Program-made: the position numbers and the translations under genes
Notes under the pieces: generated by a model
The model's input: only the letters and a program-made list of their open reading frames with translations
What the model was told of the DNA's origin: nothing
Databases searched by the model: none
Part shown: in pieces, positions 57,064 to 64,000 of the stretch
Layout of the letters: every line of letters starts with the position of its first letter
Numbering within the stretch: position 1 is the first letter of the stretch
From: a bacterium
GTDB lineage: Bacteria; Joyebacterota; Joyebacteria; Joyebacterales; Joyebacteraceae
Assembly (NCBI GenBank): GCA_025774935.1
Contig: JALGZK010000007.1
Location: forward strand, 1 to 64,000
Direction of reading: 5' to 3'
DNA length: 64,000 nt

Positions 57064-60000
57064 GTGGCTGGACAAAGACCGAACATCGAGCCTGAGCGCA
57101 ACGCGCGCGAGACACGTCGGCGACCCGACGCGTCGCGTCCCGCGCGTGAAAGGGCTCTGTCGGCCATCCAGCTGGGCCACGTCTATCTGGAATCGGACAG
57201 CTACTCCGACGCGATCGGCTGCTTCAATGAGGCCGAACGAGACGAGCTCAGAACGGAGCTGACAGGAGCTGAGGTAGCCGGGCTCCTCGCGAGCATCGCG
57301 AGGTGCCATCTGGGGCTCGGCGACCACGGCCAGGCCAGGAGGTACATACAGGACGTGGAGGGTCTCGACCTCGACGACGACGATGCGTCCGCGAAAGCGG
57401 AAGCGTACGTCGTCCTCTCGAGGGTCGAGACGAAGGGCGGACGCTTCGGCGAGGCACTCGAAGCCGCGCGCGCCGCCTACGATCTCCTTCGCGGTGGAGA
57501 AGAGAGCGAACTCCTCGCGGAGGCGAGCAAAGCGATGGGGACGGCACACGCCGAACTGGGCGACAGCGGTGCCGCGCGCGACTGCTTCATCGAGTGTCTC
57601 GTCACGAACCGGAGGCTCGGCAACGACGCCGGGGTCTCGGGCGCATACAACAACCTCGGCATCCTCGCGAAGCGCTCCGGCGACCTCGCGTCGGCCATCG
57701 ACTACTTCAGGCGTGCGCTCGAGATCGACGAGAGACTCGGGCGGCCCGCGTCGATAGCTCGTCGTCTGAACAACCTCGGCATCGCTCTCTTCAGGATGTC
57801 GAGATGGACTGAGGCGGAACAGCACCTCATCCGGGCACTCGAGATCTACTCCGGACTCGGAGCGGCGAGGGACGTCGTGTCCGTGGAGTCGGCGCTCGGG
57901 AACATCTGCCGTGTCCGGCGTGAGTGGGGGAGAGCGAGAAGCCTGTTCGAGAGTGTCCTCGAGAAGAGTAGGGAGGCCGGATATCGCCGTGCGGAAGCCC
58001 TGGCGCTCGAGTTCCTGGGGGAGCTCTCGTTCGATCGCGGCGAGTACGATGCGGCGCTCGACCTGCTCGACCAGGCGCTCGCGTGCGCGTACCGGCTCTC
58101 TTCGAGCAGCGACGTGGTCGCTGAAGTCCTGAGGAGGCGGGCGGAGGTCCTGCTCGGTCTCGGTCGACTCGACGAGGCGGAGCGAGACGGGACGAGGGCG
58201 CTCGCGCTCTGCAGGAAGCTCGGCGACCGGCTCGAGGGAGGGGCGACACTGCGCGTGCTGGCGGAGGTGTCGTACGAGCGGGGGGACGCCGACGAGGCGC
58301 GAGTCCTCGTCAGGCGGGCGGAGGACACCCTTCGCCGGACTGGAGAGTCGTTCGAGCTCGCCAAGGCCGCGTTCTCGGACGGCGTAGGGCTTGCCCGCGC
58401 CCTCCACGGAGTGCCGCTGCCGCTCGACACGATCGAGGCCAGGATCGCGACGGCGGAGGAGCTCTTCCTCAGGATCGGCGCGGCCCACTGGGCAGCAAGG
58501 TGTCGCCTGGAGCGCGCGAAGGCGCTGCGGCGGGCCGGCCGTGCCAGTCGCGCCCGGTCGTGGCTCGAGCAGGCGAGGCCCGAGTTCGAGAAAGCGGGCG
58601 ACCGTGCGGGACTCATCGAGCTCGACGCACTCCACAGGGAACTCGACAGCGAGCTCGCCGCCGCGACCGCGACCGCTTCCAGCAGATACTCGATCATCGC
58701 CGAAGCATACAGACTGCTTCAGACGTCCGGGGCCGACGTGAGCTCACTTCACTCTCTCGCAGCGAGGGTGGCGGAGGCCCTCTCGGCCGACCGGCTGCTA
58801 CTCCTGACGCTTCTTGGGAACGGGAGGGTCCGGGTGTCGACGTCGGTCGACCGCAGTGGGCGGCGTCTGGCGGAAGTCCGGCGTCTCGTCCGTTCGGTCA
58901 TCGAGGGACGTGCTTCACTCGCGCCGGTTGTTGCCGGAGCCGGGACGTCCGAGGGAGTGGTTCCGCCTGGCATAGCGGGGCTTGCGCTCGTTCCTGCCGA
59001 GTCTGTCGGTGAGGGCGACGCGAGATCACTGCTGTACGTCGACCGCCTCGCCGGTGATGGTGTCCCCGCGTTCAGCACGGCGGACGTGGAGTTCATCGCG
59101 GCCGCGTCCTCGATGCTCGATCTCGTCAGCGCGGGGGTAGCCGCTGCTGCGACAGACCACGCCGACCGCGATGAGGAGGACGACGGACACGACCTCGTCA
59201 AGGACGACTTCGTCACGCGCGATCCCCGGATGCTCTCGATCCTCGCGAACGTCGCGAGGCTCCGGGAGAGCACGATTCCGGTGCTCATCCTCGGCGAGTC
59301 TGGGGTTGGGAAGGACATCGTGGCGCGGATGATCCACGACGGAGGGCGGAGCGGAACCGGACGGTTCGTCGCGCTCAACTCCGGCGCGGTCGTGCCGAAT
59401 CTGCAGGAGAGCGAGCTCTTCGGTCATGCGAGGGGAGCGTTCACCGACGCCGTCCGGGATCGCGAGGGTCTCGTCGGAGTCGCGGAGCGGGGAACGCTCT
59501 TCCTCGACGAGATCGGTGAGATGAGCCTCGAGCTTCAGGTGAAGCTCCTGAGGTTCCTCCAGAGCGGGGAGTATCGGCGCGTCGGAGAGAGCACGCTCAG
59601 GACGAGCGACGCCAGGATTATCTCCGCGAGCAACCGTGATCTGCGCGGGGAGGTGGCTGCAGAGCGGTTCCGGCGCGATCTCTTCTACCGCCTCAGTGGG
59701 TTCGTCATCGAGGTTCCGCCGCTCCGCGAGCGGCCGCACGACATTCCGCTTCTCATGGAGCATTTCCTCGAGCTCTACTCGAGGCTGGAGGGGAAGCGGG
59801 TCGCGGGGTTCAGCCGTGAGGTCAGGGAGCTCTTCCTTCGTCACGATTGGCGCGGCAACAACGTGCGCGAGCTCGAGAACGAGGTGCGACGGGGCGTGGC
59901 GCTGTGCGACGATGGCGGGACGATCGGGCTCGACGAGATCCGGCCGGAACTCGCGGCGAGGCGCGAGGAGATCCTCCGCCGGTCAGGCCGGCTCGGGACG

Positions 60001-60159
60001 CATCCTCTCTCGCTCAGGGAAGAGGTAGAGGCCCTCGAGCGGAACCGCATCCGCGAAGCGCTCGAGACGACCGGGCACAGCAAGCGCGGAGCTGCGAAGC
60101 GGCTCGGTCTGTCGAGGACGGGGCTCTACACGAAGCTCAGGAAGTACGGAATGGAATGA
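57064..60159 (+). CDS. Sigma-54-dependent activator with TPR array and GAF domain
   Basis: A 1031-residue bacterial enhancer-binding protein. Order: TPR-like repeats (about 30-540; AYNNLGILAKRSGDLASAIDYFRRALEIDERLG is one), a GAF-like sensor (about 560-690), an acidic linker with DRDEEDDGHD, AAA+ domain (about 715-950) with Walker A GESGVGKD, GHARGAFTDA, Walker B GTLFLDEIGEM and FRRDLFYRLSGF, then a Fis-type HTH at the end (GHSKRGAAKRLGLSRTGLYTKLRKY). The sigma-54 contact loop reads GAFTDA in place of GAFTGA. There is no receiver domain, so signals probably reach it through the TPR/GAF part. Start is GTG 57064 after GGGGGG. A sigma-54 promoter with an upstream dyad lies 380 bases downstream. 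Confidence 0.9.
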   Translation: MAGQRPNIEPERNARETRRRPDASRPARERALSAIQLGHVYLESDSYSDAIGCFNEAERDELRTELTGAEVAGLLASIARCHLGLGDHGQARRYIQDVEGLDLDDDDASAKAEAYVVLSRVETKGGRFGEALEAARAAYDLLRGGEESELLAEASKAMGTAHAELGDSGAARDCFIECLVTNRRLGNDAGVSGAYNNLGILAKRSGDLASAIDYFRRALEIDERLGRPASIARRLNNLGIALFRMSRWTEAEQHLIRALEIYSGLGAARDVVSVESALGNICRVRREWGRARSLFESVLEKSREAGYRRAEALALEFLGELSFDRGEYDAALDLLDQALACAYRLSSSSDVVAEVLRRRAEVLLGLGRLDEAERDGTRALALCRKLGDRLEGGATLRVLAEVSYERGDADEARVLVRRAEDTLRRTGESFELAKAAFSDGVGLARALHGVPLPLDTIEARIATAEELFLRIGAAHWAARCRLERAKALRRAGRASRARSWLEQARPEFEKAGDRAGLIELDALHRELDSELAAATATASSRYSIIAEAYRLLQTSGADVSSLHSLAARVAEALSADRLLLLTLLGNGRVRVSTSVDRSGRRLAEVRRLVRSVIEGRASLAPVVAGAGTSEGVVPPGIAGLALVPAESVGEGDARSLLYVDRLAGDGVPAFSTADVEFIAAASSMLDLVSAGVAAAATDHADRDEEDDGHDLVKDDFVTRDPRMLSILANVARLRESTIPVLILGESGVGKDIVARMIHDGGRSGTGRFVALNSGAVVPNLQESELFGHARGAFTDAVRDREGLVGVAERGTLFLDEIGEMSLELQVKLLRFLQSGEYRRVGESTLRTSDARIISASNRDLRGEVAAERFRRDLFYRLSGFVIEVPPLRERPHDIPLLMEHFLELYSRLEGKRVAGFSREVRELFLRHDWRGNNVRELENEVRRGVALCDDGGTIGLDEIRPELAARREEILRRSGRLGTHPLSLREEVEALERNRIREALETTGHSKRGAAKRLGLSRTGLYTKLRKYGME

Positions 60160-60222
60160 CGCAACACCGGCCGGCTGTGGCACCTGCCCCAGTGGCCGGG
60201 AGGGCAAAAGTGGTGGAGCGAT

Positions 60223-60249
60223 AGGCCGGGCGTCGCTGGCGCCCGGCCT
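60223..60249 (+). terminator. Intrinsic terminator of the activator gene
   Basis: A 10-bp stem AGGCCGGGCG/CGCCCGGCCT with a 7-base loop, 64 bases after the stop codon. Confidence 0.65.
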
Positions 60250-60485
60250 CCGCACGTCCACGAGCGTCACCTCGCCGATCGATCAGCGGGGCTCTGAAGT
60301 CCTCCGCTGCGCCGTCGAGAACCCGACCCCCTGTCGTGTTCTCGACGTCCGTCTAACTCCAAGTATCTAGAGAAGATAGGCAGCACGGCGTCGAAGCGGC
60401 CCGGTGAGGCCTGTCGCGGGTCCGTCCTGAACGCACTCAGTTGTGTGACCGCGCGCCGGCTGGTGATGACGTAAGTGCTTTGTAA

Positions 60486-60497
60486 GCAATCGGTTGC
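60486..60497. promoter_or_regulatory. Putative upstream activator site for sigma-54 promoter
   Basis: The dyad GCAA-TCGG-TTGC is centred about 76 bases upstream of the predicted start site at 60568, a usual distance for enhancer-binding proteins. The same 12 bases (CAATCGGTTGCA) recur inverted at 60631-60642. Confidence 0.5.
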
Positions 60498-60540
60498 ACG
60501 GTGACTGCTCGGCCACTCACGGGTCCTCAGAAGTCCCGTT

Positions 60541-60557
60541 CTGGCACGGACCTTGCG
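60541..60557 (+). promoter_or_regulatory. Sigma-54 (-24/-12) promoter
   Basis: CTGGCACGGACCTTGCG: TGGCACG at -24 and TTGC at -12 with exactly 10 bases between the GG and GC. Only the base after TTGC departs from the usual A/T. Predicted start near 60568 on the plus strand; no coding gene lies on that strand until 63190. Confidence 0.75.
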
Positions 60558-60674
60558 GTTGAAGGGGCTGCAGCGCTCCGGCATTTGTTGGAGCCGACAA
60601 GAAGGGCTCACAGGGCATAAGCCGGAGCGTTGCAACCGATTGACAGCCTGAGCTCGAGAATAGGAGCTCGAGCC

Positions 60675-60706
60675 GGGTTGCGGCTGACGCGGGTTGCGGT
60701 TGACGC
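60675..60706. repeat. Tandem 16-base repeat
   Basis: Two adjacent copies of GGGTTGCGGYTGACGC (one C/T difference) within the non-coding region. Confidence 0.8.
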
Positions 60707-61041
60707 TAGGTTTCGTCTCGAAGTTCGGCTGGGGCCCGACCTCCAGCCCTGGCTCCAGTGCAGGTTCTCGACGAAACCCTCTCCCAGGCTCTCCTTCGCA
60801 CTGGGAATGACGTGGTCCCTGGCTCTTTGCCGACGTCAGATCCTCTCCGTCGGGCGGGTGTTCCGGGAGGGTGGCGAGGAGCCAGGCGCCCGTCGCGCTG
60901 ACGCGCTCACGGCAGATCGGCGGGATCGCGCGGAACATAGGGTCCGGTCCGTCGCTCCTCTGATCTCGCTGATCCCGTGGGCGCGAGAACACAGGAGGGC
61001 GACATCGCGCCTGACGCAGGACACGACCATCACCAGAAGAG

Positions 61042-61071
61042 CCGAGGCCGCTGCATGTGCAGCGGCCTCGG
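61042..61071. terminator. Bidirectional hairpin terminator
   Basis: A 14-bp perfect stem (CCGAGGCCGCTGCA and its complement) with a 2-base centre. It can end the minus-strand lipoprotein gene and the putative plus-strand RNA. Confidence 0.72.
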
Positions 61072-61121
61072 TGCGTTCAGTGCTTGTGAGAGATGCGCGG
61101 TGCCGCGCGCCGGTCTCCCCC

Positions 61122-62165
61122 CTAGAGGACCGACCCCACGAGCGACTTCGTGATCTGGAACATGTCGAACATGGCCGGGGTCGTGATGCCCGCGGAGAGC
61201 TTCCGGTGCGTCTTGACCCACACATGAATCGCGAGACGGGCGGTCCTGAGGGCCTTCACGCTCGTCTCGACGATCGTGTCGATCTCGGTCACCTGGTTGT
61301 AGTACATGTCGACGTCCCACACCAGCGACTGCCGGAGACGGTCCATCTTCTCGAGCCGTCCGTAGAGACGCTCCTCGACCTCGACGATGTCCCTCACGGT
61401 CAGCTGGGGGGTGGGAGGCATGCCCTCGAAGAAGTAGGGAATGCTGTCCCTCAGCGCGGCGATCGCAGACTCGTCGCCGGTCTTCCAGTACTCGTCGACG
61501 AGGATGAGGCCGTTGAGCACGAAGTTCTGCTGCCGCTTGAACGAATCCCCGTACGTCAGCATCGTCCCGTGTCTCCCGTAGATCGCCTCCATCATCTCGT
61601 CTTGTGCGGCGACGAGCGCATCCTGGAGATCGTCGACGATCGCCATGGCTGCATGCCCGGCGTCGTCTGCCAACGGCTGCGCGGCGCGAAGCGCCCCGAC
61701 CAAGTCCTCCGCGTCTCGCACGTCCTCGATCAGCGTGTCGAGGCTGGCCGCGGAGAGACTGAAACGCGCGCTCGGGTACTCCTCCACGTGGTCCCTGAGT
61801 CCCTCCAGGAACTTGGCCATCTCAGCCGACTTGAGCGTGTCAGGCAGTCCGGACTCGGCGACGGTCACCGCTTGGAACGAGTAGGCAACGATGCCTTTCA
61901 CGACTCCCTGGAACTCGCCCAGGAGCTCTCTGTAACGCTTGACCTCAGGCCCCTTGGCCAGGTGGCGGGTGTAGACGATCCGGCCCTCGGCGAGGCTCGA
62001 GTCGACCTCCCCCGACATCGCGATCGTCTGGTCCGCGAACGGGGCCACGTTCGCCTTGGTGCTCGGCACGAAATAGCTGCAGCCGGTGGTCGTGAGTGTC
62101 GTCGCCGAGACGAGCGCGACGAGCGTGATCCACGCGGCGGTCTTGCTGCGCTGCGTAGTTCTCAT
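61122..62165 (-). CDS. Helical lipoprotein of unknown function
   Basis: A 347-residue lipoprotein: signal (TAAWITLVALVSATTLTTTGC, Cys near 29) and a long all-alpha body with coiled-coil character (VVKGIVAYSFQAV, MAIVDDLQDALVAAQDEMMEAIYG, EERLYGRLEKMDRLRQSLVWDVDMYYNQVTEIDTIVETSVKALRTARLAIHVWVKTH). The ATG has AGGAGG 9 bases upstream. An ion-channel gene lies 101 bases upstream on the same strand, so the two may be co-transcribed. The helical layout recalls periplasmic adhesin- or chemoreceptor-like sensors, but I cannot place it. Confidence 0.68.
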   Translation of the reverse strand: MRTTQRSKTAAWITLVALVSATTLTTTGCSYFVPSTKANVAPFADQTIAMSGEVDSSLAEGRIVYTRHLAKGPEVKRYRELLGEFQGVVKGIVAYSFQAVTVAESGLPDTLKSAEMAKFLEGLRDHVEEYPSARFSLSAASLDTLIEDVRDAEDLVGALRAAQPLADDAGHAAMAIVDDLQDALVAAQDEMMEAIYGRHGTMLTYGDSFKRQQNFVLNGLILVDEYWKTGDESAIAALRDSIPYFFEGMPPTPQLTVRDIVEVEERLYGRLEKMDRLRQSLVWDVDMYYNQVTEIDTIVETSVKALRTARLAIHVWVKTHRKLSAGITTPAMFDMFQITKSLVGSVL

Positions 62166-62266
62166 TCCGCTCTTCCTCCTTGCTGTTCGCATCCTCACGT
62201 GTGCCTCTCTCTCTGTCGATTCAGGTGACGAGTGTCGTTTCGGCGCCTTCGTCGCTCACGTCGTCG

Positions 62267-62995
62267 TCACTGGGTACATTCCTCCTCATCGGAGACGTCA
62301 GAGGGATAACCTGGCCCGGTACCTGCGGTCGAGTGGGCCACGTGCAGGCCGACCACGCGCCCCAGGAGGATCGCGAGATAGAGCTGTCCGATGATGGCCT
62401 CGAGTGAAGACAGCGTCTGCGCGATCGGCGCCACCGGCACGATGTCCCCGTATCCAAGCGTCGTCAGCGTCACGATGCTGTAGTAGAGGAAGACGGAGAT
62501 CCCCGACATCTGGAGGGTGCCTTCTTGGACGAGGCGCTCGACGTGGGGAGCATGGAACGCACCGGGAACGAACGCGACGATGAGTATGTACGCGAACGCC
62601 CAGAAGAGCCCGATGAGCAGGTACACGGAGGCCGCGCCGAAGACGACGTCCGAGGTCACAGTCTGAGCCCTGCGGATCGTGTTCAAGAGGAGGAAGATCA
62701 TGTAAGCGACGAAGGCCATGGCGAAGCCCACCCCGATAGCGCCGAGCGCGACCGAAGGTCGAAGATGGAACGCCCAGGTCAGTATGAGTGCCGGTCCTCC
62801 GAGGAAGAGCATCACGACCATGCCGCGCTTGCGCGCGCCGGCCGAGTAGACGCCCGCGAAGAACATCACCGAGAGGAACAGGTTGATGAAGACCCCTCCG
62901 GGCACCGCCGCTCTGATGAGCGGATACAGCCCGTAGAGGAGAAGCAGGGACACGAGCAGAGCCACCACGCCCTTCTTGGGCTTACTTGGAGGCAT
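62267..62995 (-). CDS. Two-span-pore potassium channel-like protein
   Basis: A 242-residue membrane protein with about six to seven hydrophobic helices. Near residue 183 is the selectivity-filter pattern TLTTLGYGDIVP between two helices (ISVFLYYSIV and LEAIIGQLYLAILLGRVVG), the ion-channel pore domain (PF07885). Four to five extra N-terminal helices precede the pore, unlike a minimal KcsA, resembling a voltage-sensor-sized N-terminus without the Arg ladder. A C-terminal acidic tail (DVSDEEE) ends the protein. Potassium selectivity is predicted from GYG. Confidence 0.88.
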   Translation of the reverse strand: MPPSKPKKGVVALLVSLLLLYGLYPLIRAAVPGGVFINLFLSVMFFAGVYSAGARKRGMVVMLFLGGPALILTWAFHLRPSVALGAIGVGFAMAFVAYMIFLLLNTIRRAQTVTSDVVFGAASVYLLIGLFWAFAYILIVAFVPGAFHAPHVERLVQEGTLQMSGISVFLYYSIVTLTTLGYGDIVPVAPIAQTLSSLEAIIGQLYLAILLGRVVGLHVAHSTAGTGPGYPSDVSDEEECTQ

Positions 62996-63189
62996 TGGCG
63001 AGACCTCGGTTCACGGGAATGCGCGCCGAGCCAGCGTGCGGCCGAAGGTACAGCACTCCCGGAGCCGTGTCAACGTGCCGGCAACGAGGTCGCGAGGAGC
63101 CCGTGGCGCGACAGAGCCTCCCGCCCGGGACATCGGTGTGGCCTTGGCCATGGCACTCGTGTATGATGGTTAGATGTTCACCCGACACC

Positions 63190-64000
63190 ATGGGGTTGGA
63201 TCCTCCCGAGGCGCCGGACTTGCGGGATCTCCGTCTCAGTACCCAGAAGCCCACTTCGAGCGGCCACAGCCCACTCCGGTGGAGCCGTCCGCACGGACCA
63301 CGTCGCCTTGCCGCGATCCGGCGCTCGGCAGCCTTCTTCCTGTGCCTCGCGGTCGTCCTCGCTCAGGTCCCGGGCTGCATGCGAGTCGGTCCGGACTACG
63401 AGCCGCCCGAGCCCGACGTGCCAGACGTCTGGAGCCAGGAGCTCGCCGAGGGTCTCGAGGAAGGGGAGGCCGACCTCCAGACCTGGTGGACCACACTCGA
63501 CGACCCGGTCCTGAACACACTCATCCTCCGCTCGACAGAGGGGAACCGCGATCTCGCGATGGCGGCCGCGCGCGTCCGTGAGGCCCAGGCTCGCTACGGG
63601 ATTGCGACCGGCGGACGGTGGCCCAATGTCGACGGTTACGGGTCCTACCAGCGCGAGCAGCTCAGCGAGGACTTCGCTTCTGACCCCGACAACAGAGTCG
63701 ACGACTACTACGCCACGGGGCTCGAGGCGTCGTGGGAGCTCGACTTCTGGGGCAGGATCGCGCGGCAGATCGAGTCGGCCGACGCATCGTTCGCCGCCTC
63801 GGTCGAGACGTATCGCGACGTCATGGTGCTCCTGTACGCCGAGCTCGCCATAGAGTACATCAACCTCCGGACTCAGCAGGAACGTCTGCGCTACGCGATG
63901 GCGAATGCCGAGGCTCAGCGACAGACCCTCAAGCTGGTCGAGGACCGATACCGCGCGGGACTCGTCCCCTCGCTCGACGTCCGGCAGGCGGAACTCAACG
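63190..64000 (+). CDS. RND-type efflux outer-membrane factor, OprM/NodT-like (3'-truncated)
   Basis: The frame stays open to the end of the window (270 codons). After a hydrophobic stretch and a lipobox-like VPGC come the family's start MRVGPDYEPPEPDVPDVW, then WWTTLDDPVLNTLI, NRDLAMAAARVREAQARYG, GLEASWELDFWGRIARQIESADASFAAS and YINLRTQQERLRY, all typical of NodT/OprM outer-membrane factors of tripartite pumps. The start is uncertain: ATG 63190 or ATG 63166. A TATGAT box lies at 63162-63167 without a good -35. The rest of the channel and any pump genes lie beyond the window. Confidence 0.85.
   Translation, partial: MGLDPPEAPDLRDLRLSTQKPTSSGHSPLRWSRPHGPRRLAAIRRSAAFFLCLAVVLAQVPGCMRVGPDYEPPEPDVPDVWSQELAEGLEEGEADLQTWWTTLDDPVLNTLILRSTEGNRDLAMAAARVREAQARYGIATGGRWPNVDGYGSYQREQLSEDFASDPDNRVDDYYATGLEASWELDFWGRIARQIESADASFAASVETYRDVMVLLYAELAIEYINLRTQQERLRYAMANAEAQRQTLKLVEDRYRAGLVPSLDVRQAELN

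Larger units (their letters stand above)
60568..61071 (+). ncRNA. Predicted sigma-54-dependent structured non-coding RNA
   Basis: From the predicted start, TGCAGCGCTCCGGC (60569-60582) pairs with GCCGGAGCGTTGCA (60621-60634), a 14-bp stem with one G-U, enclosing a 38-base loop. Further on are repeated GAGCTCGAG units (60650-60672), a 16-base tandem repeat (60675-60706) and a strong terminator hairpin at 61042-61071, giving a transcript of about 500 bases. No credible coding frame on the plus strand ends inside it. Existence and extent of the RNA are inferred from promoter, structure and terminator only; a shorter product ending near 60640 is equally possible. Confidence 0.45.

Noticed and set aside
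60569-60634. Possible tRNA
   Set aside because: The paired ends and 66-base size suggested a tRNA at first, but there is no cloverleaf, anticodon arm or TTCGA-type T-loop.
60267-60992. 241-codon open frame on the minus strand in the intergenic region
   Set aside because: No domain, odd composition, no ribosome site, and it runs across the sigma-54 promoter, hairpin and terminator. Kept as non-coding.
60630-62228. 532-codon open frame on the plus strand
   Set aside because: Most of it is antisense to the helical lipoprotein gene at 61122-62165, and it reads through the strong terminator hairpin at 61042-61071.

Overview
The window looks like chromosomal DNA of a high-GC, Gram-negative, probably uncultured bacterium. 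Many secreted proteins, several outer-membrane beta-barrels and lipoproteins, a BamA-like POTRA barrel, a PiT-type phosphate permease and an OprM-like efflux channel point to a diderm. FlgD-like C-terminal beta-sandwich domains (pattern YPNP...YDVSGRLVR...WDG.D..G..V.SGIY) on three secreted proteins, and a second C-terminal signature W-G-x-I-K-x-x-Y-R on three others, suggest the FCB superphylum or neighbours such as Eisenbacteria, Krumholzibacteriota or Latescibacterota. That placement is an inference; there is no rRNA or other marker here to settle it. I saw no tRNA, rRNA, CRISPR array, transposase or phage gene.

Layout. 1-6417: end of a PiT permease, a secreted esterase with a PDZ-like domain, two tandem HAF-repeat secreted paralogues and a small secreted protein. 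6665-8069: a lone gene of unknown function behind an excellent extended -10 promoter. 8196-14935, minus strand: a seven-gene operon with two trehalose routes (OtsA/OtsB and TreT), a DUF5752-like protein, a small zinc ribbon, a TPR lipoprotein and a class V aminotransferase. 15103-18961: MutY, a deoxyhypusine-synthase-like enzyme and the peptide/pyruvate permease family protein CstA. 19075-23720: a YtrA-type GntR regulator with an ABC transporter and several very small membrane proteins. 23807-27884: a secreted C39-like protein, an outer-membrane barrel and an OprP/OprO-like porin. 28138-32104 and 37776-42762: two envelope clusters that each pair a DUF4136-type lipoprotein with a small barrel and also carry BamA-superfamily barrels. 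Between them, 32181-36896 encodes an unusual ABC system that combines a LolD/FtsX-like pump with a ZnuA-like metal-binding protein, followed by HdeD.

42849-44993: transsulfuration pair. 45227-49457: PpiC isomerase, a HupE-like periplasmic protein and a DUF3604 protein. 49719-56439: ankyrin/metallo-beta-lactamase fusion, secreted proteins, NfeD/SPFH pair and a DUF4126 membrane protein. 56663-61071: a small secreted acidic protein, a 1031-residue TPR-GAF-AAA+-Fis activator and, downstream, a near-consensus sigma-54 promoter that reads into a structured, apparently non-coding region. 61122-64000: lipoprotein, potassium channel and the start of an efflux outer-membrane factor.

Most interesting: (1) the sigma-54 activator with its neighbouring sigma-54 promoter, dyad upstream site and hairpin RNA; (2) the W-G-x-I-K-x-x-Y-R C-terminal signature; (3) an HWGH[IV]H domain shared by two otherwise different membrane proteins, one beside a metal-type ABC system and one with a HupE-like N-terminus.
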